A stretch of DNA of 64,000 nt from Gnetum montanum (taxonomy: Eukaryota; Streptophyta; Gnetopsida; Gnetales; Gnetaceae), in the NCBI GenBank assembly GCA_015680685.1, contig MNCI01004098.1, forward strand, positions 411,725-475,724, given 5' to 3'. This document shows positions 47,060-60,000 of the stretch, one piece after another (position 1 is the first letter of the stretch; every line of letters begins with the position of its first letter). Under the pieces are notes generated by a model. That model was not told where the DNA came from. It was given only the letters and a program-made list of their open reading frames with translations, and ran no database searches. The position numbers were made by a program, and so were the translations under genes.

Positions 47060-49530
47060 CTCCATGACTAAGCATTTGACCATGATAAGAATTAATAAGT
47101 GGATAGGCAAGCTCCATGCATTTGTAAAATAGTGTTACACTTTCATTTTCAAGCCACTAGGTGTCTTTTGATTTAGTGGCAGCTATGTAGATGGGTTGTT
47201 GCTCATACACTTGGTTTTTAAATGTATGGTGGATCAGAGTATAAGTTGTGTGAATTTTGTAGATGTTTGGCCCATGACTACATCCTTTATCATGATTAGT
47301 TATGCATGGATTCATTAATCTCTTCATAATGCTAGATAATGGATGTTGACTTTTACATAGGATTAGAGACATTGGTTGTGAAAGGAAGGATGTTGCACTT
47401 GATTGGCATTATGCTAGTTTGGATGAGTTAGTAGGTCCACAAGTGTTACACTTATGTGTGGGAAGCATCCTAAAAAAAGGATATTTTTGAGATTATGTTG
47501 GGGACCTACTAGCATCATCATGTCTATGTATGTTTGTAGCGTAAGTGGCATTTTCTCATTGATGTCATGGTGTTGAAACTTCTTGTGTTGCTGGTATGAC
47601 ATGTGATGGAGCGAAGTATGAAAATATTGAGGATATTATAGAGGATAAGAGGTCTAAGGTAGTGATCCTTTAGAAGACATTGTGGGTCAATGATATTCAA
47701 GAGAGTGGTAGTTGCAATTTGAAGTAGAGGAAGTAGAATTAATGGGAAAAACAAGTTGTAGAACATAGTATCCATACGATTTTAGCTGGTAGTAAGGGTA
47801 GCATTGGTTTGATGATGGCCTCTCCCATAACTATGGGATTTTCCACTATGTTGGATGATATTATTGAGGCTAGTAATAAGTCCCACTAGGATAGTATAGT
47901 TGGTTGTAGGACTATCTATAATTACCTTGTGAGAAAGGTAATTTCCTAGGCATTTGCTTTTGTACAAACTTAGGATTTAATGCAAAATCCCAATACTTAT
48001 GTAGATGTAACATGACTAGGTAATAGCCCTTTGAATGGTCATATATGCAAATGTCACATCCCTCATCTTCTTCAGTGATTGAGTCTATAGCCTCTTCTTC
48101 TTCAGTCATTTTTCCTATTTATCAATAAGTGTTCCTAGTTGTTTCTTGGTCGTTTTTCCTCCTTTCTTCATGATCACTTGATTCATTTTGCATTACTCTC
48201 TGCTCTACAATTTCTACGAAAGATGTAACTTTTTCATTTATCCATTCTAACATCTTTTCAAACATTGCTTCAAGTTCACTAATAGACTTTTGTATTAACC
48301 AGGTTTATTGTGAAATCACCTTATTAAGAGTTGCCTCTTTTTCCTTATCATAGATGTGGACCTTTTTCTTTTGAAGAGTTGGATCCTAGTGATATTTCTC
48401 AACATTCTCCCATTTACATAGCTCTCATTCTTCTTTTGCCACATGCTTGATTAGCTTTTGGATCTGATGGATTCCTAGTTCATATAATTGACCTTGGGCA
48501 TACATCCTAATGATCTCTCTCATTTAACTATGAAGCCCATATATGATGTGGAAAAGTGTCTCTTCTTGGAAGAAACCATGGCCTTGGAATCTATTCAATG
48601 GAGAATAGTATCTATCTAGGTCCATATCCAAGGGTTTATGTTGTTGTTACTTTCATCCTTGGATTCGTCTCCTTAGGTTGGACACCCTTGCATAGGTTTG
48701 GTATTTCTCATTTAAGAGTTCTAGCATTGTGAACCACCAATGGATTGAGTTTGGTCTCAACAATATATACCACACTTTGGCTTTCTCTATTAGTATCCTA
48801 GGAAAGAGCTTAAGCTTTTGTCACCCACTTTCAATGTTTTGTAAAAGATAGGCATCATGGAAGGCTTGTAAATGATGTTGTGGATTAGAATCATAGCCTC
48901 TCATAAATTTAGGGATATTATTCATATCAAGCATTTTGATGCAACTTCCCATGTGATGGCTATTGGGTATTTTAGCTATCTCTATAATCTGCATCATGCT
49001 CTTAGTGGCCAACAAGGGTTCATTATCATCAGACATGTTGTGGTGAAAATTATTATTTCTATATGTTTGATTGTGATGTTTTTATATATGTTCATTTTGA
49101 TGTCTTTGATTTTTTTTCCCTTAATTTTGATTTCTATCCTTATTTCGATCCCATAGTGGAGCTCTATCTCTATACCTAAATTCATCTTCATTAGCACTAG
49201 ACATGGAAGAGGAAGAGGAAGATGAAGAACTAGAAGAGTCACCATAGCTTCTTTAGTATTCCCCATGGTTCCTTGATTTATCATTTCTAGGTTTAGAGAA
49301 GGTCCTAGGCCTTGAGGCCTTCCCTAGTCTAGGACTTACTTTATCTCCTTTAGGATTGTCTACCTTAGGTGAATGTAGTTCTTGAGTGAAGTTAGGATGG
49401 TCATGAACACATGAAACCCCCACATAGGGTTGGCCACTCCAATTTTCTTCAATATATATTTCATTAGTTCCCCAATGAATGTTCTCTCCATACGATGCAT
49501 TATTGCTTTCTTATGAAAGAGACATTATTG
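47060..49530 (-). pseudogene. Gag of copy C, decayed
   Basis: Minus-strand start near 49530 (MSLS), with the same Ser/Asp/Glu-rich stretch as copy B at about 49200-49250. The gag core follows: NEPLLATKSMMQIIEIAK, then DMNNIPKFMRGYDSNPQHHLQAFHD (49036-48824), and a QEETLFHIIYGL piece near 48550. The Pro/Gln/His-rich tail and late TNHDKGCSHGPNIYKIHT piece (about 47300) match copy B. Many stops. Confidence 0.7.
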
Positions 49531-49631
49531 TTGGTTTATGATGTGTGTGACTTAATGTTGTCTGAAAGATAATTCATTAATGTGTTTACAATGATCATGT
49601 ATAATATAACTAATCTAGATAACTAGCACCA

Positions 49632-49649
49632 TCCCTAGTAACGATGCCA
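49632..49649 (-). promoter_or_regulatory. Primer-binding site of copy C, tRNA-Asp type
   Basis: Directly after the 5' LTR the minus strand reads TGGCATCGTTACTAGGGA. Against the tRNA-Asp complement used by many plant Ty3/gypsy elements it differs at five of 18 positions, and every difference is a C-to-T or G-to-A change. Confidence 0.7.
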
Positions 49650-49650
49650 A

Positions 49651-50552
49651 TGATGAGCAGCAAGGTATCCCTACATCCAACCATACGAATCACAAACATT
49701 CATACATCATTTGATCGAATTCCATGGATGGGACTATTTGTGCATCTAGATCATTATTCCTTGGTTGCAATTCACTATCTTCCCACTTGGACTAGTGGTA
49801 GCTTCATCACATATGATTTAGGCCATAGTGAGGCATATGATAATTGATGTTGTTCAACCTTATGCTACTCCTAAGGATAATGAAGAAATCAATTATTTAA
49901 GCTAATTAATAATGGAAAGTGAAGTCTAAACTAGCCTACATGCAATGTGTATTCATTACTCACCATCTATACATGCCTTGGACTTCATGCAACTACCACT
50001 GGGATTACCAAGCATACTATTACTCGACATAACAAAGGATACCACTACTAGGTTACCAAGTAGTTACATTTAAGCACTCACAATTAGTCATACTCATTCT
50101 ACTTAATCACAAAAAATAATAAAGAGTAATAAATGATAAACATTAACTACAAGAAATAGTAAGCATTTAAGTAATTAAAAACAATAATAAAGCTAAGTGG
50201 ATGCTGCGATGATGGAAGCAATCTTGATTTGTATTGTTGAACATGTAACATGTCCAAGTACATCACACTCGAATAAGGATGTCATACAATCACTTAACAT
50301 CACACTATAGGCATGCACTGAAAACTTAATAAACTTGAAATCTATCCTTTTTCTACTACTAAAAATCTATATGAATCTATATTTCAACCATGCACCCAAG
50401 TGTTGTATTTATAGACTAGCACAGAAGGGGTGATAGTGGATCCTTGACATTGGAGGTTGTGCCCCGATATCAGATACTCGGCAATGTAACTCTGATATCG
50501 GGTTGTGATATCAGGTACCCACTGTCAAAGCCCTAGAAAACATGACTCATCA
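49651..50552 (-). repeat. 5' LTR of copy C
   Basis: 902 bp, plus-strand ends TGATGAGCAG and ACTCATCA. Carries the GATATC cluster (50464-50512) and a CTATAAATA TATA box near 50412 on the minus strand, followed by the ACACTTGGGTGCATGG block shared with copy B. Confidence 0.85.
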
Positions 50553-50631
50553 ATGTTCAATATGTTATGTTATTTATGAAACTATCACATTGAAATTCAA
50601 TTTTATTTATTATCTAATATTTTGATTTTAT

Positions 50632-51500
50632 AGTTGATGATAATGTTATTTTCAAAACCCCAATTGATGATTGTGCAACAATTGATAGAGTGATGTAGTT
50701 TCTTATCTCTTATATGCTTGATAAGAAAGAGCTTCTAGGGACATTATTCACCCCATATGTTGTCACAGGATACTCTTTTAGCACTTTATATAAACATGGG
50801 TGGAGAGAATGGCTGAATGATGACATAATAGATGTCTACATCATGCACTTGAAGGAACTTCAAAAGTCACTATATGGCTGTGGTGATTTTCAAAATACAA
50901 AATATTTTATCTTCAATAGTACGTTTGAATGTTACAAAAATTTCTTTGAGAGAAAGATGCAGATGTATCAAAAGAACCAAAGACAAAGATCAAAGAAAGG
51001 CAACAAAATACAAATCACAAAAGTTAAAAGTGGCATGTTGGTTGAGGAAGATGTTGATAATTTTGTTGTAGAAATAGATTTTGTTATAGACCTTAAAGAT
51101 AAAATGTGTTGGGATGAGTTTTTGCAATATGGACACACATTCTTTTGTCTTTCTTTGAACAATGGTGAACATTGGGTTCTTGTTGTAGTTGACATACTAG
51201 CATATAAAAGATTGGTGTATGATTCAATGCCTTCATCATAGCATCTTATAGTAGTAAGAAGATTGATGTTGAATTTTGTAGACTATTTGTTTGAGGGCCA
51301 ATCTATTTGCTTTGAAGGTGTCATTGAACTCAAAGGGTATGAGAAAAAGAATAGCTACAAAATGGAATGTAATTTCAGGTGATGGTCTTTCTTGCCAAGA
51401 AAATGGATATAAATGTAAAATGTATACAATCATCTATATGCATCACTTGGTAGTCTGTGAAGAGTTGAATTTTACTATTGATTTTGTTTTAGTGTGTTAG
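50632..51500 (+). pseudogene. Ulp1-like (C48) cysteine protease domain, broken
   Basis: A plus-strand frame from about 50632, with a stop at 50698, continues as an open stretch 50714-51238. It reads WLNDDIIDVYI, FNSTF and then FFCLSLNNGEHWVLVVVD and YDSM, the order of the Ulp1 family, with the catalytic His at residue 153 and Asp at 170. After a stop and a shift, the Gln and catalytic Cys region follows as QENGYKCKMYTIIYMH (Cys codon 51414-51416). A TTTTATAG acceptor just before 50632 suggests an exon. Such domains occur in SUMO proteases and in plant transposons that captured one; no transposase is visible here to decide. Confidence 0.6.
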
Positions 51501-53440
51501 AAATTCATGATGTGCGAAATCCTTAGTTCTCTTGGAGTTTATCAAATTTGGAGAAACATGTGTCTACAACATATGCTCAATGAGAACTGCAATGAACATG
51601 GTCCACTTGTATCACATGATGTACCTAAATTTGATTACAATCATTGTCCATGATGTCATTTGGTTGTAATGCATCTTGTCTAAGATATTGTAAATGAATC
51701 TCTAATACCTTTCCGTTGAAATCCATATCTTTTCTCAATTTTGTAAAAGTATTTATAATATATTGTGCATACTATTTTCTATATCAATGTCCTATTTGCT
51801 ATTTTATAAATCCAATAATTAATTGTTACATTATTACAAGATAATACCAATAAGTTATTCTCAAGGATCATATGTCGAGAGAAGGGTCATAGTCACATAA
51901 GACTTTCTTGAATTTTTGTTCACCTTTCAAATTACAGATTGTAAAATTTTATAAGGTTCTCCTATGTAAACCTACAAGTCTCATCTAGTCATAGTTCACA
52001 ATAAACTATGACAGACATGTACTCACACCCTTCACATGAAGACTACGACATCATGTGCATCACATTTTTTTGGTACATATATAGCCTTCAAGAACATGTG
52101 TCTCATAGGTCACTTGCATTGTTTTTGGCATGTTTCTATTTTAGTTTGTGAGGACAATATGAGTAGCATTCCCATGCATGGCTTCATAGTTCACAAGTTG
52201 CAAGGCAACACAAATTATAATTATTCACACTATTATGTCAGTCTCTATTTCTAGTTGCAAGGGTTGTGCAAGCTGCATTGTTTAGCAGTCTTGAATTTTA
52301 TTAATCTTTCAAGATATCAAGACTTTATGTTGTTTGTAAGATATTAAGATATCTAGACAATAAATACAAGATATGTATATAGATGTCAAACAAGAATATG
52401 ATGCATCCACTGCTACTTGCGTGCACTAGCACTATATGAAAATTAGAATGCAACTTTTATGTGAGCCACATACTATTCACATATTTCAGAAACATAGTGC
52501 AAGTACAATATGACCATGAATTATGTTGTAGCCCATAGTTGAAACCACTTAGAACATAGTGCTACAATCATATGACTTGTAGTGTATTCATAGTCTAAAA
52601 AATTCAAAACTATGACACATAGAGAATCACAAGTCATCGCAATTCACAAAACACACAAGTAAATGCATTTCACCATGCATCATAGAGCTTAAAATATGAG
52701 CTATGAGATGACTATGAGTCACAAGATCGTAGCACTATGTTCTCCATTGTTTCGAGTATTGGCTTGTGAGCAAGTTTAGGATCGCAGGACACTTGCACTA
52801 TTGTTTTTTGAGAGACTATGACCAGACTACAACTCATATGCCATCAACATTGTGTTTAAAGTACATTTAGAAATCAATTGTGATATCATTTTCCTCACAT
52901 TTCTCTCACACGGTAGCATGCGAGCACACTACCATTCACATGTCCTCATACTCTATACTTTTTGGAATGAAAACAACTGAAACAACAATAAAAAATTTCA
53001 AGAGACTAGACAATGCCTATCTAGAAATACATATGTGTAATGGAGGTTCCTTTGAAACATGCCATACTATAGCCATATATTGTACCCATATTTCAAAAAC
53101 TTGGGATAATAATCAAAATTTCTCCTATATTGAAGTTGTCAGTGAAATTTAAGCATATACAACAACAAAAATCATCATATCACATGTTAATCACATATAC
53201 TAAAAAATCACATTTATCAACAACATTTAAGTGACCATAGTTATTAACAACATTGAACACAAAAATCATGTAATGGATCATGGTATTGATTATAAAAAAA
53301 TGCTAGTCAAAGAAAATGTAAATACTTAAGTAGCATCAAAAAGCAATGTCATAGGAAACTATGCCAGAATACAAAAATAGCATCAAACAACAATATGATA
53401 AAAATAAACACACTGGTCTAGGAAGATCCCAATGTATTGT
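51501..53440. other. Non-coding stretch with weak repeats
   Basis: No gene recognised. Between about 52380 and 52850 there are many words such as CATAGTGCTACAATC, CTATGAGTCACAAGATCGTAGCAC and ACTTGTAGTG. On the minus strand they recall the array at 40640-41200, so this may be a distant, inverted piece of the same repeat family. The rest is AT-rich. Confidence 0.35.
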
Positions 53441-53449
53441 TATCTTCAA

Positions 53450-54870
53450 GTTTTTTTGGAGCATCAGTATATATGAAATCTATCTCTATGATAGTATCAT
53501 CAACCTAGGTGACTAGTTGCTCCTCCATTGTAGCTATTCCTGACGGTCTTGGCTTTGAGTCATGGATCGGAGTGGTCATGTTAACAAGGAAGGATCTCAA
53601 ATATCCTCCATCACTACTGAAGTAAAAGACCAATGCAATGATTTGAATTGTTCAGACAAGTATTTACCCAGATAGCAAACATTCATAGAGAGGCACGTAA
53701 GCCTCCTGTTCATCTAAAGTGGTCATCAATCTTAGACTACATGGTTTCCAAGCTGGCAATCAATTTATGCCCCTTTATCTCTAAGTATAAAATAGTCCTG
53801 CACCATCTCCATACTACTATTACTACTAACCATGATTATCAGGTGCAACCTACATCTACTTGTTATCCCCATAAAACTGATCCTAATTTTCCTTTCCACC
53901 ATCTTCTCGAACACATAGGTCTGGGAGGTAGGTGAGATCATTAACTTGTGTCCTAGAAACATGTTGGGTGTAGAATGCACACTCCAAATGTGGCAACTAA
54001 TCCTCACCAAACATTTGCATCTCTTTGTCATCCCCATCAGGCTCAGGGATTTGCTAGTGCTTGAAAATAGTAGACATGATTGATGGAAAAGGCACCATAG
54101 TAGCATCTCTATTGACAATCTTAATTCGCCTCATGATAATGTGGCAATAGTTCAATGAACAATTCCCCTCCAAATCTAGCAAGACCATGAGGATGAAGGA
54201 TGTCACATGAGTGTGGTGTGTCATAGCCAAGAGGTTCGTGTGAATTTTCCTAATTAGAACTCTTCATCATGGGTTGAAGTTCATATAGGGCCATCCCATC
54301 TCATCAATCTCCACCTCAAGCACTCTGCTCAACAGCTATGTTTTTTTCTCTAAGGTGGTAGTCATAAAATACTTCCACTATGGACCAACTACGATGTTTA
54401 GTACATACCCCAAGATAAGTTCTGCAAGTGTATAGGTAGCATCGCCAATCTTAACCACCTTTGAGATAGGTGATTTACAATGATTTTCCAAATAGAACTG
54501 ATGGGCCTCCTGATAGTAATCAGGACCCCTAGTGATGATGAAATCTAGATGGTGTTCTACAAGCTTATTGAACATCTCAAGTCAAATCAGCTACATCAAG
54601 GTGCTAAAGTCATGTGGACTTCACAAGGGTGTTGGTCTTAGCTTCACCTCCCTTCGATGCCACTCCTCTCATGCCTATGTCTCTTGTGCACATCAACATA
54701 CCTCTACCTCTTGCTCTCTAGTAGCATCCCATGCAATAGCTTGAGAGTTTACCTGATATCTTCCCTATGTTTGTGCATGCTCTTGTGCCTCCCACACTTT
54801 GCCAAATCTCCTCCTAGCATCGATTGCTGATGGTTGAGATGATGATGGTCTCTAAAAACATAGAAATATA
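53450..54870 (-). pseudogene. Decayed plant-transposon-type ORF
   Basis: Minus-strand reading frame with long coherent stretches: ARRRFGKVWEAQEHAQT; MFNKLVEHHLDFIITRGPDY; ISKVVKIGDATYTLAELILG; EIDEMGWPYMNFNP; RKIHTNLLAMTHHTHVTSF followed by SLNYCHIIMRRIKIVNRD. The last part resembles the same region of ORF2 in family 1 and the putative plant transposon protein domain, but it is a different lineage. Stops mostly stand where Trp or Gln would fit. No LTR was found around it. It is a recognised pattern rather than a confirmed family. Confidence 0.45.
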
Positions 54871-55925
54871 ATATGACATAGTTGTTAAAAAGTAAATCAT
54901 TATTGGCCAACTATCAATAATGATTGACAAAATCCAAAATGGTATAAATATCAATTTTAGTTCTATTTAAATCAACCTTATGATTTTTAGTTTGTAAACA
55001 ATTTGTTAGCACCTCTACATCCCAAGTAAAGCAAAACATCCAACAAAACTACTTTTATTATCTATTTCAGTAGTTGTTTCTAAGATTGTTGTATGAAAGC
55101 ATACCTTACAAAATAAAAATTATTTCCATAATATTTTTCATGATTAAAGCTAAGGTATTAGGAGACCATGAAATAGTTTGATGTAATCACATAAAAGTTT
55201 AGGAAAAACTTCTTAAGAAAATTAAAATATAATTTAATGCTTAACTTTAAGAAAATATTAAGGTTGAGGAGTACTTGGTTAGAAATACAAAAAAAATGCC
55301 TATGTTAACAATATGATCAGCAAAATCACCCCATGATGGCATACTAATATAATCATTGGAATCCAGTTGAAAAACCAAAGTATGATATTATAACTAATAA
55401 TCACTAATCTCAATTATAATGCAAATTCAAGCTATGAACAGTTTTCCATATACTTCCACTATCCAATAAATTATTCAAAGCTATTTTATGCTTGGTTGTA
55501 TACCTTTATTGTCCAAGGGTGCACATTCAGTTAAGGTCCATAATAGTTTTAGTTTCATAATACAAGTAATGTAGTAAGATGCAATTCACAACATTTATAA
55601 TCATGGTTATTTACAAACTTTAGTCGTAGCAATCTATTTCATCATAAACTAAAAATGTATAGACCTATATTTGTGCACATAAAATTTGTAGAAATAATTA
55701 ATTACAAAAGGCATAATTTATCCAATAAATTCTCTTTCAATGATAGCCTTAGATCTACGAAATAAAAAATATTTGACAGAGATAAAGTGAATTGATAGAA
55801 AATGTGCACCACGAATTAGATACATTGTATTAGTTTTGGCCAAGAGGCCAACTCGTCTCATAGGATAGGGAGGGGAGAGGGAAGTGGATTTGTTGCCCTC
55901 CATGTTCTCATAGGATAGCAGGGGG
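54871..55925. other. Intergenic, nothing recognised
   Basis: AT-rich, no supported ORF or repeat on either strand. Confidence 0.4.
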
Positions 55926-56660
55926 GTGAGAGTGGAGTGGATTTTTCACCCTCCATGTAACGCACCACGTGTAGGGGAGCCAAAGAGTCACTGTAGGGGA
56001 GCCAAATCAAAAAAGTCAAAAATCCAAAGAGTCACTGTAAGGGAGCTAAATCTCTATTCGATTAATATCCCTCGACCCTTAGGTTTCCCATTCGTCTCTT
56101 CGTATTTCCTCATGCACATGCACCACATGTAGGGGAGCCAAAGAGTCACTGCAAGGGAGCTGAATCTCTATTCAATTGATGTCGTCAATCCTTGGGCTCC
56201 ACATTCATCTTTTCATATTCTCTGATGTGCATGCACCATGTGTAGGAAAGCCAAAGAGTCATTGTAGGGGAGCTGAATCTTTATTCAATTGTAGGGGAGC
56301 TAAAGAGTCACTGTAGGGGAGCCAAATTTGAAAAGTCAAGAAGCCAAAGAGTCACTACAAGGGAGCTAAATCTCTATTCGATTAACACCCCTAACCCTTG
56401 GGCTCCCTATTCGTCTCTTTGTATTTCCTCACATGCATGCACCACATACAGGGGAGCCAAAAAGTCACTGCAGGGGAGCTGAATCTCTATTCAATTGATG
56501 CCCTCAACCCCCAAGCTCCCCATTCATCTTTTTGTATTCTCTTATGTGCATGCACCATGTGCAAGGAAGCCAAAGAGTCATTGCAAGGGAGCTGAATCTT
56601 TATTTGATTGATGCCCTTGACCCCTAGGCTTCCCATTTGTTTCTTTGTATTCCCTCACAC
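55926..56660. repeat. Higher-order tandem array with CCAAAGAGTCACTG motif
   Basis: Blocks of the type GCACCACGTGTAGGGGAGCC recur at about 55962, 56120, 56233, 56439 and 56552, so steps are 158, 113, 206 and 113 bases. The basic unit of about 113 bases runs AGGGGAGCCAAAGAGTCACT, GGAGCTGAATCTCTATTC, GATTGATGCCCTCGACCC, then a CTCCCCATTCGTCTCTTTG-like piece. The longer steps contain an added piece with AAAAAGTCAAAAATCC. Two more units lie at 60005-60240 and a fragment at 59395-59425. Confidence 0.8.
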
Positions 56661-56950
56661 ATAGGCCTTGATGTGGGTAACCAATGAATATTTATTATTA
56701 TAAATGATGGGTAATATTGAATAGTTATTATTATTATAAATGGTGATGGTTACAATTACAGTAATAATGAATATTTTTTATTATAAATAGTGGGAAATAA
56801 TGAATATTTATTATTAATAAAAATGATGATGGTTATGATCATGGTGATGATTAGGGTGATGAAGGTTCTGGTGTGGTATAGTATTTATAGATATTGAAAT
56901 TGGGCATTTTCTTACAAGATTAAGAGGTGAAATATTGGAATTTGTACATT
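56661..56950. repeat. AT-rich leader shared by the two Helitron-like copies
   Basis: AATGAATATTTATTATTATAAATG-type sequence, a GATGATGGTTATG run and GTATAGTATTTATAGATATTG match 60250-60440. In both places it links the tandem array to the start of the ORF. Confidence 0.65.
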
Positions 56951-58460
56951 TTCAGAAACATGGATCCTGCTGTTATTCATCCTAATAAAGAAGGTGAAGA
57001 ACACTCTCTTCAAGATTAGCAACAACAATCATCAACTACAAAAAGTAATACAATTTATAGAGGTCATGGCAGTGGGTATGCGTGTGGGCATGGCCAAAGA
57101 AGAGGACGACCATGAATTATAGAAACTAAAAATCCAAAATTGATGACTGTATAGGAGAGAAGATGATTTCTAAAATGATAAGCAAAACGACGTGAACGAG
57201 AATGAGAACTAATTCTACAAAATTTAGGAGTATGTAATTTATGCATTTTTTAATATTTCAAAAAAAATATTTATCATAGAAAAATCTTCTTACATTGCAT
57301 ATATATTTTTAGGTTACGTCAACTTCAAATCCCCTCTCATCACTTGGAAATTCATCCAATGCAATGATCCACATTATTGATACTAATAATGTAAATAATC
57401 AAGAAGAAATGTAGGTTGGTGTTTGCCCATACTCAAGTTGGTAAATAGTTTAATTTAATTTTTAGTTTAAATTTTAAAACATTTTTTGCAACTGTGCTTG
57501 TTAATCAAGAAACATATGTTCCAGAAATCACACATGAAGAAGAATAACAATTGCAAGAAGATCAATAACAACTACATTATAGTGAGAGTGAACACTGAAA
57601 GAGGCAACGTCAACAAGACGAAAATTCATTTCATCAAATAAATGAAGCTAAAGATGTTGCCAATGCATAAACAATGGAAATTCCTTCTTCAGAACCTATT
57701 TAGTCATTCTTAAGATTGCAAAAGGTAAGTACGGAAATTACTGAAGCAATACATAATTTTAATACTATAGTTATAAGTTTTGCAAATCCACATTCTTGCA
57801 ATGTATGCAATGAAATGTTTCTTAGCATATTATTCGATTCAACCAAAAGTAGAGGACCCACATGCAATAGGTGCATTAAAGAAAAGAAACATAATATTTT
57901 TAACAGTTTTGGTTGTGAAATCAAACAATTTTCTATTGAAAATAACATGGATCTTGGTATCCAACCACCTATCCTAGGCTGTTTAACTGAGGTTGAAGAA
58001 ATGTTAATTGCAAAAATCAATCCCATTTTACAAGTTACACATGCAGTTGGTAAACAGTTCAAGTATAAATGTCACACAATTAGCTTTGCTTAGGATGTCA
58101 CACAGATTACTAAAAGACTTCCTCTTAGAATTAAAGACATCCCTTTCTTGATATTCACAAGAGTAGATCAAATGGGCACCGAGTATAATTTCATTGTCAA
58201 CAAGAGACAAGTTTATGAAGCTTTGATTTTTAAGGAAAATGATCCATACTATTGAGATGTTAAGATCAATATGCATGCATTAGATGATGTTGCTGATACC
58301 TATGATGTTAACATCTTCCATAGCATTCCTTATATTCCATTGTTAGAAAAGGATGGAAAAATGAGATTGCAATTTCAAGGTCCTTTACTTCAAACAAATG
58401 ATGAAAAAATTATCAATCACACATCATCAGTTGTCCAATGTGTTGGAATTGGAGGTTGAG
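56951..58460 (+). pseudogene. Helitron-like protein, N-terminal Cys-rich part, decayed
   Basis: Starts near ATG 56960 (MDPAVIHPNKEGEEHSLQD). A basic stretch with AKRRERERELILQNLGVCNL (about 57178-57240) is followed by a Gln-rich linker and, at 57716-58093, a domain with CNVC and CNRC, then FSIENNMDLGIQPPILG, LTEVEEMLIAKINPILQV and FKYKCHTISFA. It continues NKRQVYEALIFKENDPYY (58200-58253). This order matches the N-terminal region (DUF6570-like) of Helitron and PIF1-type helicase proteins of the HLE2-like kind. That naming is from memory. Stops and at least one AT-rich insertion break it. Replication-initiator and helicase parts do not follow in this copy. Confidence 0.6.
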
Positions 58461-60000
58461 AAATAACGAGTCAAAAAAACTCATTATTGTGAAAATAAAT
58501 CAGTTGCACATCATCCATTTGGTTAATTTTTTATGTGTGAATTGTTAATTTTTTATGTGTATTTTTGTTAATTTTTATTAGTGAATTGTAATGTGTTGAA
58601 CATTACATTTTGATGATTTTGTGTAATTTTTATAGTTTCACTTCAAGCTGAGCTCTTCTGTCATTAGTACTTAGCATGCTTTCCTATACATTTACATTCC
58701 CAATGCAAAAACATTCCAAAGTTTGGTTCTATTTTTTTCAATGCTTTCTAGAGTGGTAGGAAATTCTGAAATTGTAATTTTCTACTACTATCTTGAGTAA
58801 TCTTCTTTTGCTACACCTTTTTTCAATGTAAAAGAACATTTGTAAGTTCAAGTCCTCTTTATCTCTTTGTATATTTTGTGTAGGTTTTATCATTTCTATG
58901 GCTGTTTTTTGAAATTCAGCAGTTACCATGGAGTAGATGCATTTAGTTGTTAAGATTGTGATAGCTTTTTCATTTACAGTATGCATTTTCAAAAAATGCA
59001 AAAGCATTATCATTTTTGCTAGCACATGAAAATTATTAGCCAATTTGAGATGTCAGCTTAACTTTGGTCATAATTTTAACAATTTTTCCTGCTTATTGGG
59101 AGGACTTAAAAAGTTTAAATTTGATAATTTCTTTTTACCTTGTCGCATGTAGTGAGGCCTTTTCTTTATGTACATATTCTTTGATTGATGGAATCTAATG
59201 GATAATATGGTTGTTAACTTGGTAAATTTTAAAAATGAGAACTTCTACACCTTTGGCAGCCTAGACCCCAGGAAGATCTCTAGCAAGATCATGTTGTGAT
59301 GATCCTAGCCAATGCTTAGGAAAATGACGACGAGATATCCATTGATGCACGTGTCTTGCCATAATTATAAATAACCTATTATTTATAAATCTCCCCTAGC
59401 CAAAGAGTTACTGCAAGGGAGCTAATGGTTATATTTATCTCAATTATTTATAATCTCGGTTATATATAATGATATATCTATAATCATAAAGATAAATGAT
59501 GATATATAATGATTATAAACACTTCATCATAAATAAATTTGGCTATTTATAATCATTTCATTATATATATCTTATGGATAATGCTAATCGAGATATAATC
59601 ATTATGGGTTAGCATTATGAATGAAAAAATATTATCTCTAACATTATGGATTATGAGTAATATTTCATCTTATCTTGGCTTTATTTATTATGAAATGTTT
59701 ACCTTTTAAATAAATCTTATAATCCATAATATCTCAAATTATAATTATGGATTATTACTCTAATTATAATAATTTCATAACATTTATTAGATTCCACAAT
59801 AATTATAATATAATAATTATGAATGAGGTGTTAGCATCATTCATATCTTGTCCATTGTAACAATAATGATAATATACAAAAGCCCGTGATATAATAATTA
59901 CATTATTTATGCATTTGTAACGTGATTTTTTATATCTCCATGAATGAATATGCATTACAAATATATGTTACAGTGCCAATTTAGTTTGATCTCTCATATT
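58461..60000. other. AT-rich spacer between the Helitron-like copies
   Basis: No gene supported. A minus-strand open frame at 59043-58738 has no recognised motif. 59380-59960 is very AT-rich, with many near-palindromic AATTATAATAATT words and one fragment of the CCAAAGAGTTACTGCAAGGG array unit. Confidence 0.4.

Larger units (their letters stand above)
41325..50552 (-). mobile_element. LTR retrotransposon family 1, copy C, minus strand
   Basis: Full internal structure on the minus strand: 5' LTR 49651-50552, primer-binding site, gag, spacer, promoter-like region, ORF2, polypurine-like tract and a 3' LTR cut short at about 41325. It matches copy B piece by piece. As in B, no RT or integrase was found in 7.5 kb of internal sequence. 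The missing outer 130 or so bases of the 3' LTR, and hence the missing target duplication, suggest a deletion or rearrangement at the border with the array at 40640-41200. Confidence 0.85.

Noticed and set aside
58738..59043. 101-codon minus-strand open frame
   Set aside because: No motif, very AT-rich, no neighbour supporting it, and no homologous frame elsewhere in the window.
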